From Bdellovibrionales bacterium (GTDB lineage: Bacteria > Bdellovibrionota_G > JALEGL01 > JAGRAY01): 12,125 bases of DNA. The first letter of the stretch is position 1; the number at the start of each line of letters is the position of its first letter. The stretch lies in assembly GCA_020434375.1 (NCBI GenBank), contig JAGRAY010000038.1:1-12125 (forward strand), given 5' to 3'. Positions 1-8,459 of this stretch are shown one piece after another. The notes below the pieces were generated by a model. That model had not been told where the DNA came from. It was given only the letters and a program-made list of their open reading frames with translations, and did no database searches. The position numbers and the translations under genes were made by a program.

Positions 1-193
1 CGTAAAATGTTTGTGCGATGTCGTCTTTGATTTTATTAAGAATCACAGTTCCAGACTCTTGAAGGTCCATTTTTTTATCGAGAATACGTTGAGTCCTGAA
101 AGTTCCAAAAAGAGCCGTATAAGAAAGCACCCCGATGACAGCCAAAATGAGGCTGGCGATCAATACTTCCAGAATAGTAAAACCACGGTTCAT
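1..193 (-). CDS. gspJ: GspJ, type II secretion minor pseudopilin (partial, 3' end outside window)
   Basis: Only the first 64 codons are in the window; the gene runs off the left edge. The protein begins MNRGFTILEVLIA, a class III (type IV prepilin-like) signal: a very short basic leader, cleavage expected after Gly4, mature Phe at +1 and Glu at +5 (Glu9), then a hydrophobic helix to about residue 28. GspJ is a minor pseudopilin of the GspI-J-K tip complex in the inner membrane and periplasm. The ATG overlaps the gspI stop as ATGA, so translation is probably coupled. The GspJ assignment rests on position after gspI in the canonical GHIJ order and on the 'Y-x-A-L-F' stretch following the helix. 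Another pseudopilin is possible but less likely, since only the conserved N-terminal third is visible. Confidence 0.85.
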   Translation of the reverse strand, partial: MNRGFTILEVLIASLILAVIGVLSYTALFGTFRTQRILDKKMDLQESGTVILNKIKDDIAQTFY

Positions 194-741
194 GGCTTGG
201 CCCCCAGAGCACCGACGATACCCATGATTTTATTATTTGTATCGTTGGCTAAAAGATGGGTGGCAAGGTCAAAGCTACGCAGGGACTCTCCTTCACCCCA
301 TAGTATTTCGACATGAAGCTCCAATAGAGCCTCACTCCACGCCTTGCCAATCATTTGTAATGGGCCTGCCATAGCTTCGCTGGACTCAGGAACTTCGGAC
401 CCTTCTGAAGTCTCCGATCCCACGTTCATAAGAGCCTCAAAATTGGGCTGTGGCACAGGCTGTTTCCAGTATCTCCATCGGTAGGTCGGAAACATTTCTT
501 GATCAAATTCTCCTTGTTCCTCGTCTTTGAGAGCTACAAACCCTTTTTTTTCCGCCAGCGTTGTAAGTTCTGACATTTTTGCTGTGGCTAGAGTTGTAGC
601 AATGTCCCAGTCCTTTGCTTTTTGAGCTAACGTAATGGTTTGAGTCTCATTTTTCATCAGTGCGATCAGTGACATCGACAAAATCACCATTGCAAACATG
701 ACTTCTAGCAATGAAAACCCTTTTGTTTGCGTATATTTCAC
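190..741 (-). CDS. gspI: GspI, type II secretion minor pseudopilin (enlarged)
   Basis: 183 aa. The leader MKYTQTKG is followed by FSLLEVMFAMVILSMSLIAL: cleavage expected after Gly8, Phe at +1, Glu at +5 (Glu13), then one hydrophobic helix. The helix is followed by an 'AKMSEL' stretch like the conserved AexqLxel region of GspI. The start is GTG at 739-741; the in-frame codons just upstream are ATT and TAG, so no longer start exists. A GGGAG about 11 nt upstream lies in the end of gspH. GspI is a core minor pseudopilin of the tip complex with GspJ and GspK. Family members are usually about 120-130 aa. The excess here includes a Ser/Glu-rich stretch at about residues 108-125 and a C-terminal tail after about residue 160. 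Three nucleotides separate it from gspH. Confidence 0.87.
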   Translation of the reverse strand: MKYTQTKGFSLLEVMFAMVILSMSLIALMKNETQTITLAQKAKDWDIATTLATAKMSELTTLAEKKGFVALKDEEQGEFDQEMFPTYRWRYWKQPVPQPNFEALMNVGSETSEGSEVPESSEAMAGPLQMIGKAWSEALLELHVEILWGEGESLRSFDLATHLLANDTNNKIMGIVGALGAKP

Positions 742-744
742 AAT

Positions 745-1377
745 CTAGGCATCTCCCGGCTGAACCTCGCCTTTTTCAATACGAACTTTGCCGCCAATGG
801 CAGACAGAACAACACTGTAAACATCCTCTGTATCGTTGGTTACGTAAATGATTGCAGGTGACGTAAAGCCGTTAGGGTTAAAATCAATATAAGATAGTTG
901 ATCAGTGACAAGTTTGTCGTCCTTTAATAGATACACACCTTTAATGCGAACACCTTTAGGAAGTGTCTCAGGTTGCAAGTCTTCACTTTCAAGCCGTTCG
1001 AACTGAGATGGAAGACTTTTCCCTGATCTTTCGTCTTCGAGGCGTTTTTCAATTTTAGCTATTGCATCGTCAATATCTGTGTCTCCATTCCACAAGGGTT
1101 CAACAGGCGAATTCATGAATTGCTCGGCAAAGAGTTGACTTTTTTCGGCGTCAAAACTTACACGAATTCTCTCGTGTCTCATTACAGAGCGTTCGTAGGC
1201 TGCACGAAAATAGGCAGCCACACGAGTCGCACCTGTTTTTAGGTTGATACGAAAAACCGAATTGATCTTTGGAATCGAGACCCGAGCAATGAGAGCCATA
1301 ATAAACATGGCAAAAACGAGTTCGATTAAAGTAAAACCAAAGCCCTTTCGATTTTTTCGTATCCTTTTTTGTATCAT
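745..1377 (-). CDS. gspH: GspH-like type II secretion minor pseudopilin
   Basis: 210 aa with a basic leader (MIQKRIRKNRKGFG). Cleavage is expected after Gly14, giving FTLIELVFAMFIMALIA: Phe at +1, Glu at +5 (Glu19). After the helix, 'TRVAAYFRAAYERSVMRHERIRVSFD' matches the GspH/FimT pattern, in which a helix carrying an alternating A/R/S motif leads into the first beta strand. GspH is a minor pseudopilin near the tip of the pseudopilus. It is longer than the usual 150-180 aa. Extra charged sequence at about residues 85-125 (IDDAIAKIEKRLEDERSGK) looks helical and sits in what should be the variable loop of the beta domain. ATG start; 15 nt after gspG and 3 nt before gspI. The family call is secure, and the H assignment rests on gene order and the post-helix motif. 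Confidence 0.86.
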   Translation of the reverse strand: MIQKRIRKNRKGFGFTLIELVFAMFIMALIARVSIPKINSVFRINLKTGATRVAAYFRAAYERSVMRHERIRVSFDAEKSQLFAEQFMNSPVEPLWNGDTDIDDAIAKIEKRLEDERSGKSLPSQFERLESEDLQPETLPKGVRIKGVYLLKDDKLVTDQLSYIDFNPNGFTSPAIIYVTNDTEDVYSVVLSAIGGKVRIEKGEVQPGDA

Positions 1378-1392
1378 TGATAAAAGGTTGAT

Positions 1393-1839
1393 CTATCCTT
1401 CACTTTTCCAATTGGTGACGTCGTCAGAAGTACCCTCTTCACCATCTGGGCCGTTGGACCAAAGGTCGTAGGAGTGTGCATTATGCGTTCCAGGTCTCGC
1501 GTAATTAAATTCTTTATCCCATGGATCCGAAGGAATTTCCTTTTTTTCAAGAAATCCTTCAGGAGGAAAACCACGGCAAGTTCGGCTTGTAGGTTCTGAG
1601 ATAAGTTCTTCTAGAGTGCTTGGATAAAACCCGCACTCGAGTTGAAAGGTCTTAATTGCAGTTTCGAGCGTATTAATATTGGTTTCGGCAGCCTGTTTTT
1701 TTGCACGATTGACATAGCCGACGACGCTAACGGTTGCAACACCCGCCAAAAGTCCCATAATGATCATGGCAGCAACCAATTCAATGATGCTAAAGCCACT
1801 GTTTGTTTTTTTTCGATTTTTACGTCTCATATGAATCAT
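1393..1839 (-). CDS. gspG: GspG, type II secretion major pseudopilin
   Basis: 148 aa. The basic leader is cut after Gly15, giving FSIIELVAAMIIMGLLAGV with Glu at +5 (Glu20). The C-terminal half carries the GspG hallmarks: 'Y.W/LWSNGPDGEEGTSDDVTNW' near residues 124-143, the loop that binds calcium in known GspG structures, preceded by 'IPSDPWDKEFNYARPG'. GspG polymerises into the periplasmic pseudopilus that pushes substrates through the secretin. The first Met (1839) is preferred over Met4 because AGGGAG lies 8 nt upstream of it. Cys69 and Cys89 (in ECGFYP and RTCRGF) could form a disulfide, as seen in some GspG. It starts 23 nt after gspF ends. This is the longest gap inside the visible gsp cluster, with its own good ribosome binding site, which suits a subunit needed in large amounts. 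Confidence 0.95.
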   Translation of the reverse strand: MIHMRRKNRKKTNSGFSIIELVAAMIIMGLLAGVATVSVVGYVNRAKKQAAETNINTLETAIKTFQLECGFYPSTLEELISEPTSRTCRGFPPEGFLEKKEIPSDPWDKEFNYARPGTHNAHSYDLWSNGPDGEEGTSDDVTNWKSEG

Positions 1840-1862
1840 ATCAATATCTCCCTATAATTTAA

Positions 1863-3080
1863 TTACTTCAATGCTTGACCCATATTTAAAATGGGTAGCA
1901 TGACACTAAAAACAACAAATCCTATAACGATGGCCATCGCGACAATCATCAAAGGTTCAATTAAAGATGTGAGCGTCGAGATTTTTGCTTCAAGTTGGTT
2001 GTTATAAGTTTGCGCAACCTTCCCGAGCATTGACTCAACTTCCCCCGTTTTTTCACCCACAGCAATCATATGAACCACCATGGGCGGAAATTCTCCCGAA
2101 CGTCTCAATGGTTCTGATATAGAATCCCCCTCAGAAACATTGTTTCGAACATTTTGAACGACCTTTGTCAAGACTTCGTTCTCTAAAACGTTTTTTACAA
2201 TATCAAGTGCAGCTAGAATTGGAACACCGCTGGACAACAAGGTCGAGAGCGTGCTTGCAAATCTTGTAATGGCCACCATTTGGAACATGCCTCCAAAAAT
2301 AGGCATTCTAAGTAGAAAACGATGGTAGTTGTACTTTCCATTTTTTGTTTTTAAATAGGCACGAATAGACAAAAAAGAAATCACAATGATCGACAATCCA
2401 ATGTACCAATATGAGGTAAAGACTTTGCTTATTCCAATCATGATTTGAGTTGGAACCGGCAAGGCTTGTTTCAAGTCTTTATAAAGAGTCACGATTTTAG
2501 GAATAATGAACGTAAAAATAATCAATAGAGCAACAATACCAACAATGACCATAATCGACGGATAAGCCATCGCAGATAGTACCTTGCCCTTCAGTTTAGA
2601 TTGGTTTTCAATGTAATCAGCCAAGCGATCTAAAACTGTTTCGAGTGCACCTGAACTTTCTCCAGCATGGATCATATTGATATAAAGATCCGAAAAAACT
2701 TTGGCGTGAGGTTTCATGGCCGATGCCATGGTGCTACCTTCGTTTACCTTTTCTCGAATTTCAGAAAGGATTTTTTTAAGTTTCACATTTTCAACTTGCT
2801 CAGTCAGAGCTGTTAACGACTCAACCAGCGGTATGCCGGCTCCTACTAGCGTTGATAGTTGCCTAGTCATCACGGCAAGTTCCTGAACAGATACTTTTTT
2901 TGAAAACCGAATATTTCCGGGAACGGAGTCTCCCTCGCTGCTTTGCGCTTCTTGAATTTCAGTTATATAAAGGCCATCTCGTTTAAGCTTTGTTTTGGCT
3001 TCTGTAGGATTGGTAGCGTTCACCACGCCTTTTACAGTTTTACCAGTTGTATTGAGAGCTTTGTATTCGTAGATCGGCAT
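1863..3080 (-). CDS. gspF: GspF, type II secretion inner-membrane platform protein
   Basis: 405 aa, the normal family length. The N-terminal 'MPIYEYKALNTTGKTVKGV' is the conserved GspF/PilC beginning. Two repeats of the T2SSF helical domain follow, at about residues 68-190 and 270-395. Each contains the 'LsxLlxaGiPlxxaLxxl' pattern (LSTLVGAGIPLVESL; LSTLLSSGVPILAALD) and the 'M(I/V)xxGExSGxlexxL' pattern (MIHAGESSGALETVL; MIAVGEKTGEVESML). Three membrane segments are visible, at about 168-195, 222-242 and 372-397. GspF sits at the centre of the inner-membrane platform and contacts the ATPase GspE. Its ATG overlaps the gspE stop by one base (TAATG), so translation is probably coupled; no strong ribosome binding site is visible. 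Nothing is unusual, and all parts appear complete. Confidence 0.95.
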   Translation of the reverse strand: MPIYEYKALNTTGKTVKGVVNATNPTEAKTKLKRDGLYITEIQEAQSSEGDSVPGNIRFSKKVSVQELAVMTRQLSTLVGAGIPLVESLTALTEQVENVKLKKILSEIREKVNEGSTMASAMKPHAKVFSDLYINMIHAGESSGALETVLDRLADYIENQSKLKGKVLSAMAYPSIMVIVGIVALLIIFTFIIPKIVTLYKDLKQALPVPTQIMIGISKVFTSYWYIGLSIIVISFLSIRAYLKTKNGKYNYHRFLLRMPIFGGMFQMVAITRFASTLSTLLSSGVPILAALDIVKNVLENEVLTKVVQNVRNNVSEGDSISEPLRRSGEFPPMVVHMIAVGEKTGEVESMLGKVAQTYNNQLEAKISTLTSLIEPLMIVAMAIVIGFVVFSVMLPILNMGQALK

Positions 3081-4915
3081 TAGTCAAAACCCAACTCTTC
3101 TTGCGTAATGCGCAAGACTTCTTCAATCGTTGTTGCACCTTCCAAAACTTTGTTGGCTCCATCTTGCCTAAGCGTTAGCATGCCTAATTCGACGGCAGCT
3201 TTTTTAATTGTATTTCCATCGGCGGCCTTCAAGATAAGTCCTCGAAGTGTTTCGTCAATAGGCATGAGTTCGTAAATTCCCAAACGCCCACGATAGCCTG
3301 TTTGCGAACACGTCGAACAACCCTTTGCTCGGTAAATCACAACGCGTTGAGCTTGCTCTGTCGTTATGCCAATTTCTGTGAGTTCTTGAGGTGTAGGCTT
3401 GTAGGGTTCTCTACAATCTTTACAAACTCTTCGGGCGAGTCTTTGGGCCATCACAGCAACCAAGGAAGAAGACACAAGAAATGGCTCGACGCCCATGTCG
3501 ATCAAACGTGTGACAGTACTTGGTGCATCGTTAGTATGTAACGTTGAAAACACTAAGTGACCCGTTAAGCTGGCTTGAATAGCGATTTCAGCCGTTTCTA
3601 AATCTCGAATTTCTCCTACCATGATCACATCAGGATCTTGACGAAGAATCGATCTTAAGCCACTTGCGAATGTTAAATTGACCTTTTGATTTACTTGAAT
3701 CTGACCTATGCCAGCCAGCTGAATTTCGACTGGATCTTCCACTGTAATGATATTGAGTTCACGTGAATTAATTCGAGATATGCATGCGTAGAGCGTAGTG
3801 GTTTTACCAGATCCTGTGGGTCCAGTAACCAGGAATATACCGTGATTCAAGTTGATAATTTTTTTAATATGCTCTTGTTGAGTAGCGTCAAAGCCTAAAT
3901 CTTTGATATCTAAAACCACATTTGAGGTATCTAAAAGACGCATGACGATGCGTTCCCCATAAGTGGTTGGCAATGTCGAAACGCGGATATCGACGTCGCG
4001 TCCACCAATTCGAATTCGAATACGACCATCTTGTGGAATTCTTTTCTCGGCGATATCTAGCTGAGCCATAATCTTTATTCTAGAGCTAATCGAATTTTGT
4101 GCTTTTTTAGGAGGTTTCATTACTTCAAACAAAACACCGTCAATTCTGAGTCTAACCGACAGATCTTTTTCACCCGGCTCAATGTGAATATCACTTGCCC
4201 TGTCTTTAACCGCTTGAAAAAGTAAAGCATTGACAAGGCGTATGATAGGCGCTTCGTCTTCGCTTTCAAGAAGGTCTTGTGTCTCAATAAGATTCATGTT
4301 CTCAAGATTTTGAGCTTCTAAATCTTCCATTAAATCTTGATTGAGATTTTCGTTTGCGCGAGTTGCTTGGTTATAAACCCGATTAATCGCATCGATGATT
4401 TCACTTTTTGGAGCCAAAACAGCTTTAATATCTGACTTTAATAAAATTTTTAGATCATCGATGGCTGAAAGAGCTTTACGACTAGATATGGCTACAGTGT
4501 AGTTTCGGCCTTTCTTTTCAATGGGTACTAGAATAAAGCGTTTTGCAAAGTTAATTGGAATTTTTGCGACAAGCGAAGTGTCAAGATCGGCTCTCAGGTT
4601 TTTTAAATCGCCCAGTGGTACGTTGAGTTGAATAGCTAAGGCCTGCAATATTTGAGCCTCGGTGGTCCATTTTTTCTTAAGTAGCGTTTCAATCAGTGTA
4701 TCTTCATCACCACCTTGTTCTTGTTTGATAGCTAAGGCTTCTGCAAGATGTTCTGGTTTAAGGGAGGCAGATTGCAAAAGAATCTTACCAATATCTTGCC
4801 CATAGAGGTGTCTATATTTTGTAAGGTCTAAAGTTTTTGATGGCTCAGCGTCTTCACCCGAAATCGCTCGCACGATTTCAGTGAGTTCGTCTTTTTCTTT
4901 GGGAGATGTACTCAT
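3080..4915 (-). CDS. gspE: GspE, type II secretion ATPase
   Basis: 611 aa cytoplasmic ATPase that powers pseudopilus assembly. An N-terminal MshEN/N1E-type domain spans about residues 35-175 ('YGQDIGKILLQ...HLAEALAIKQ'). An acidic linker leads to the N2E/CTE ATPase core from about 220 ('RASDIHIEP' near 239-247). The core has Walker A GPTGSGKT (365-372), an Asp box (TVEDPVE, 391-397), Walker B (RQDPDVIMVGEIRD, 425-438) and a His box (LTGHLVFSTLHTND, 450-463). The GspE-type zinc-binding tetracysteine is intact: C498, C501, C533 and C536. This separates it from retraction ATPases such as PilT, and with the neighbours supports GspE over PilB. The ATG overlaps the gspD stop as ATGA; AGAGG lies about 10 nt upstream. 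Nothing essential is missing. Confidence 0.96.
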   Translation of the reverse strand: MSTSPKEKDELTEIVRAISGEDAEPSKTLDLTKYRHLYGQDIGKILLQSASLKPEHLAEALAIKQEQGGDEDTLIETLLKKKWTTEAQILQALAIQLNVPLGDLKNLRADLDTSLVAKIPINFAKRFILVPIEKKGRNYTVAISSRKALSAIDDLKILLKSDIKAVLAPKSEIIDAINRVYNQATRANENLNQDLMEDLEAQNLENMNLIETQDLLESEDEAPIIRLVNALLFQAVKDRASDIHIEPGEKDLSVRLRIDGVLFEVMKPPKKAQNSISSRIKIMAQLDIAEKRIPQDGRIRIRIGGRDVDIRVSTLPTTYGERIVMRLLDTSNVVLDIKDLGFDATQQEHIKKIINLNHGIFLVTGPTGSGKTTTLYACISRINSRELNIITVEDPVEIQLAGIGQIQVNQKVNLTFASGLRSILRQDPDVIMVGEIRDLETAEIAIQASLTGHLVFSTLHTNDAPSTVTRLIDMGVEPFLVSSSLVAVMAQRLARRVCKDCREPYKPTPQELTEIGITTEQAQRVVIYRAKGCSTCSQTGYRGRLGIYELMPIDETLRGLILKAADGNTIKKAAVELGMLTLRQDGANKVLEGATTIEEVLRITQEELGFD

Positions 4916-7398
4916 GGTGACGTAACCTCTGCACTATTATTGTTTGAAGTATTGTCAGGGATGGGCGTTGGAGTGCTTGTTGGTTCGGGCTTAGGTGTTT
5001 CTTCTGGAAGTGTCATTTCAATGGGAGGTTCTGGTTGGTTTGGTTTTAAGGTTTCCTCACTTTGGGTACTATCAGACGATTCTTGAATTGGCGAAGGCAC
5101 CGGAGCATCGGGAGTTTCATCCTGAAAAAATTGAGCATTGGGGCTGTCTTTTGGCGTGCTGTCTTTTTGTTTTTGAGGAACTTTTAAATCGCGATCAAGT
5201 TCATACGATTTAAGGCCAGGATGTTCTTTAATTCCGTTAATTCGATTGAAACGCATACGCTCTTCATTTTTTCGAATCGAAACTCTTTCCATGTCTTCGG
5301 GGTAGCGAATGATATGAGGCGTGATAAAAATAACCAAGCTTGTTTTTCGTTTGGTTTTAGATTTACTCTTAAATAACCACCCTAGTAGCGGTATATCTCC
5401 TAAAATAGGGACCTTACTTGTTGATTCTTGAATTCGATCGTTGATCAGGCCGCCCACAGTGACCGTTTGTCCATCTTTAACAAGCACGGTGGTTTGTGCT
5501 GATCGTTTAGACGTTGTGGGTCCAAAGGTATTTACGTCGGGTCCCGATACGAGATCTTGACTCTCTTGAAAGATCTTTAACGTGAGTTCGTCTGAAGAAT
5601 TAATTTGAGGTGTAAGGCGAAGTGTAATGGCTACGTTTTCACGTTGGATTTGATTGATGGGCTGATTGTTAACGTCACGTCCTTGAGCCGTAATAAACGG
5701 AACAACTTGGCCAACGACGATTTCCGCCTCCGTGTTATCTTGAGTTAAGATATTGGGCGTTGATAGAACATTTACGGTTCCATTTGTTTGGAGAGCTTTG
5801 AAGAAACCTCCAAAAATAGGAATACTGAGGCTTTCGCCACCAGCCAACGGAATGTCAATGGTTCTCCCTTGAAATCCGACCGCAAGACCTTGCAAGGACG
5901 TGGGATCGGTCGGAAGAAAAACAGAGCTCGTCGAACCAAAGGTAGTTGCACCAAAAACTTTACTACCACTGATGGTGCCTGCAAGATTAGAGGCTGTTCC
6001 AAGCTCGGAAGCTTTGTCAATATCGACTTCTAGAATCATGGCTTCTACGAACGCCTGAGGTCTTCGAATATCGAGTTTATTAATCACAGGCAAAAGAGAT
6101 TCATAATCTGAAGGGGAAGCCGTGATAATCAATGAGTTTGTATATGGATCGGCATTGATTTTGGTTTCTTCTCCGAGTAGGGGTGTTCCTCCTTGGCCGC
6201 CAATAACAACCGTCGGGGAATTTGGTGGTGGTGTTCCGCCCGGTGTAAACATGTTTGAATTTCGATTTCCACGGTTTGACGAAGATGATTTGGCGGGTGT
6301 AATGCCACTCAATATACCAGAAAGCTCTGTTGCATCTGCATACTGAAGGTAGTGAACATGGATTCTTCCCTTCGCAGCATCCTCGAGAATAGTGCGGTCA
6401 ATTTGACTAACGAGTTCTTGAACCCGACGAAAACCCTCTTCGTTGGCCACTACAATAATAGAATTCGTTCGTTCATCAGGAATCACTTTTGAAATAAACT
6501 TTGCGTTATTATCAGTTGATACATTGGGATTAGGTACTGTTGGTGTTCTTTGCGAACTAAGCTCAAATATTTTCATGACTTTGTCAGCGGTATCACTGGC
6601 AGGCGCGTATTGAAGTTTAATGACGTGAATTCCTTCTTGAAAGCCCTTTTGGTCAAGTTTTTTAATAATGGTGAGGATTCTTCGAATGTTTGCAATGCTA
6701 TCGGTAATAATTAACGTATTGGTTGCGGGATATGCAATAAGATCTCCGTTTTTTGAGACCAAACCTCGAAGTGACTTTGACATTTCGTTGGCATCTGTAT
6801 GTTGGATAGGAATGATTCGTGTGACGAATTCATCATAGCTTCCAGTAGCCGAGCTGCTAGGCAAAGGTTGAGTTTTCATGTCTCGTATGGGAACTATCTT
6901 GTAGAGATTTCCCACTTTAATGACGGTGAGGTCTTTGACTTCCAGTGCTGAAATAAAAGCACGATAAGCTTCGTTAATAGATACGGGCTTTGGTGACACC
7001 AGTGTAATTTTACCTCGAACTTTTTCATCAAAAATAAAATTGCGCTTCGTAACTTCGCTGATGGATTTGACGATTTCAGAAATCTCTACATTTACAAAAT
7101 CAAGATGCACGCGTCCTTTTGCATCTTTCTTTATGTAGCTATCTTCATAGGTGTTTGACTTACTCGTAGGGCGAACAAGTTTTTGAGAGGATGACGGTGC
7201 GCTGGTTTCTACTTTTGTGTTTGATGTGTCTGTTGGTGTGACAGATGGTTCCGAAGGCTGGGTGTTCGAAGTTTCAGTTTCTAAACTTTCCGGGCTTCCT
7301 ATTTCGGGAGCTGTGGTTGATTCTGTATCTTGCGTGTGACCTAATACATAACCGGACAATAAAAAAACCAAGAACAGGCGTTTAACAGTGTACCTCAT
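4912..7398 (-). CDS. gspD: GspD, type II secretion outer-membrane secretin
   Basis: 828 aa from the chosen start. MRYTVKRLFLVFLLSGYVLG forms a signal peptide; a Ser/Thr/Pro/Glu-rich linker follows to about residue 84. N0 is at about 97-170 ('VHLDFVNVEISEIVKSISEVTKRN'), N1 192-250, N2 257-335 and N3 346-442. N3 contains a long Ser/Asn/Gly/Pro loop (about 369-406). The secretin domain is at 444-697, with 'VPILGDIPLLGWLFKS' and 'LVIFITPHII' near its end. A tail of about 130 residues follows; its last 80 are Pro/Glu/Ser/Thr-rich. GspD forms the multimeric outer-membrane channel. An upstream in-frame ATG at 7416 overlaps the gspC stop (ATGA). I prefer the ATG at 7398 because AAAGGA lies 6 nt before it and it gives a cleaner signal peptide. 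No lipobox is visible, so assembly may need an outside pilotin. Confidence 0.94.
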   Translation of the reverse strand: MRYTVKRLFLVFLLSGYVLGHTQDTESTTAPEIGSPESLETETSNTQPSEPSVTPTDTSNTKVETSAPSSSQKLVRPTSKSNTYEDSYIKKDAKGRVHLDFVNVEISEIVKSISEVTKRNFIFDEKVRGKITLVSPKPVSINEAYRAFISALEVKDLTVIKVGNLYKIVPIRDMKTQPLPSSSATGSYDEFVTRIIPIQHTDANEMSKSLRGLVSKNGDLIAYPATNTLIITDSIANIRRILTIIKKLDQKGFQEGIHVIKLQYAPASDTADKVMKIFELSSQRTPTVPNPNVSTDNNAKFISKVIPDERTNSIIVVANEEGFRRVQELVSQIDRTILEDAAKGRIHVHYLQYADATELSGILSGITPAKSSSSNRGNRNSNMFTPGGTPPPNSPTVVIGGQGGTPLLGEETKINADPYTNSLIITASPSDYESLLPVINKLDIRRPQAFVEAMILEVDIDKASELGTASNLAGTISGSKVFGATTFGSTSSVFLPTDPTSLQGLAVGFQGRTIDIPLAGGESLSIPIFGGFFKALQTNGTVNVLSTPNILTQDNTEAEIVVGQVVPFITAQGRDVNNQPINQIQRENVAITLRLTPQINSSDELTLKIFQESQDLVSGPDVNTFGPTTSKRSAQTTVLVKDGQTVTVGGLINDRIQESTSKVPILGDIPLLGWLFKSKSKTKRKTSLVIFITPHIIRYPEDMERVSIRKNEERMRFNRINGIKEHPGLKSYELDRDLKVPQKQKDSTPKDSPNAQFFQDETPDAPVPSPIQESSDSTQSEETLKPNQPEPPIEMTLPEETPKPEPTSTPTPIPDNTSNNNSAEVTSP

Positions 7399-7404
7399 GC
7401 AGAA

Positions 7405-7410
7405 TCCTTT
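7405..7410 (-). promoter_or_regulatory. Ribosome binding site deciding the gspD start
   Basis: AAAGGA lies 6 nt upstream of the ATG at 7396-7398. The two upstream in-frame ATGs at 7414-7416 and 7411-7413 have no purine-rich sequence before them, although the first overlaps the gspC stop. This favours the 828-residue form of GspD. Confidence 0.6.
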
Positions 7411-7412
7411 CA

Positions 7413-8348
7413 TCATTGGATATCGATTGACAGCGACTTACTCGCGCCCCCCCGAGTCATATCAATAGAAATCGAACTTTCACTTTTAAGAAGTTGGAGC
7501 ATAGGCAATGCTTTTTCAATGCTATCTACCGAGGTTCCATTAATTTTATGAATGACATCCCCGTTTTTAAGTCCCAATTGCTCAAAAATACTGTTTTTTC
7601 GAATGGCAGCGACTTTGAATCCATTTACTTTTCCATCGGGGCCTACATTTGGAAACATACGGGCATCTTGAATAATCTTATTTAGATCCGAAAGCGTTGC
7701 ATCTACTTTAGAACGTGTAACGGTCACTTTATCGCCTCTTACGCTAATGCCGGACGAAGGTGGAGGTGAGGTGCTAATACTGCCGCTGCCTGAATAAATG
7801 GTAGGCAGCTTATCAACTTCAATATATTCGCGGCGACCTTTTCTGGTAAAAAAAACACGATTTCGCGCAATTTCGTAAATGCGAGCTTCGTCATGAAGGG
7901 TATCGCCCACGCGATAGTTTTCGGAGTCTCCGCCTCCAGAGGGAGAAATAGTTGCAAACGACATTTCCGGATTTGTAAAAACCATAGTACCTAAGAGCGC
8001 CACGTTGAGATCGCTTTTGATGGGCGCGGCATCGGGGTCAATATCTTCTTCAATTGGAATTTCTTCAAGACAAGCAGTTCTTTTCATGGAATCAAAGATA
8101 TTACGTTCGCAAATCCCCAAGTAATAAGAAACGCTTTTAGGGCCAAAAGCAGCTAACGTTGGTCGGGTTCTCGACATACCCACCTTGATACTGGCGCTCG
8201 CCGTTTTGGGTTTTGGAATAAGCATGCCAATAATTTGGGCAGCAATACCAGAGAGAATCCAAGAGACAATAATGGTTCCTACAATATTGGTAATTGGTCG
8301 GTACTTCTCAATGAGAACATCCAAAAACTTTGAGGTGTTAAACTGCAT
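7413..8348 (-). CDS. gspC: GspC, type II secretion inner-membrane/secretin linker with PDZ domain
   Basis: 311 aa. A short cytoplasmic N-terminus is followed by one membrane segment (about 22-44, NIVGTIIVSWILSGIAAQII), giving a bitopic inner-membrane protein. The periplasmic part has a homology region at about 77-180: 'ICERNIF', 'LNVALLGTMV', 'YRVGDTLHDEARIYEIARNRVFF'. This is the part known to contact the N0 domain of GspD. A Gly/Ser/Pro linker (185-200) leads to a C-terminal PDZ domain (about 222-310, 'GFKVAAIRKNSIFEQLGLKNGDVIHKINGTSV'). Cys80 and Cys93 flank the start of the homology region and may form a periplasmic disulfide. The ATG is preceded by AAGG with a 4-nt gap. It is the first gene of the T2SS operon, after 377 bp without a gene, and overlaps the longer possible gspD start by ATGA. 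Confidence 0.92.
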   Translation of the reverse strand: MQFNTSKFLDVLIEKYRPITNIVGTIIVSWILSGIAAQIIGMLIPKPKTASASIKVGMSRTRPTLAAFGPKSVSYYLGICERNIFDSMKRTACLEEIPIEEDIDPDAAPIKSDLNVALLGTMVFTNPEMSFATISPSGGGDSENYRVGDTLHDEARIYEIARNRVFFTRKGRREYIEVDKLPTIYSGSGSISTSPPPSSGISVRGDKVTVTRSKVDATLSDLNKIIQDARMFPNVGPDGKVNGFKVAAIRKNSIFEQLGLKNGDVIHKINGTSVDSIEKALPMLQLLKSESSISIDMTRGGASKSLSIDIQ

Positions 8349-8364
8349 TCAACCTTACATATGG

Positions 8365-8379
8365 GCAAATTCTATGCCA
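8365..8379 (-). promoter_or_regulatory. Candidate sigma-54 (-24/-12) promoter of the gsp operon
   Basis: Read on the minus strand the sequence is TGGCATAGAATTTGC. It matches the sigma-54 consensus TGGCACG-N4-TTGC at TGGCA and TTGC, with exact GG-N10-GC spacing. An NtrC-family activator is encoded nearby at 9145-10494, and a dyad sits about 125-155 bp upstream. Against it, the predicted transcription start (about 8353) would leave a 5-nt leader and cut into the AAGG ribosome binding site of gspC. The promoter is therefore inferred. Confidence 0.45.
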
Positions 8380-8459
8380 CACACGAGACACAACTAAAAA
8401 TATAAGTTCCCTAAGTTATTAAAAATAAAGTAATTTTAGAGCCTGTTTTTGTCGAAGAT

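Noticed and set aside
5772..6346. Several ORFs of 70-80 codons on both strands within gspD
   Set aside because: They overlap the N3/secretin coding region in other frames and show no independent features.
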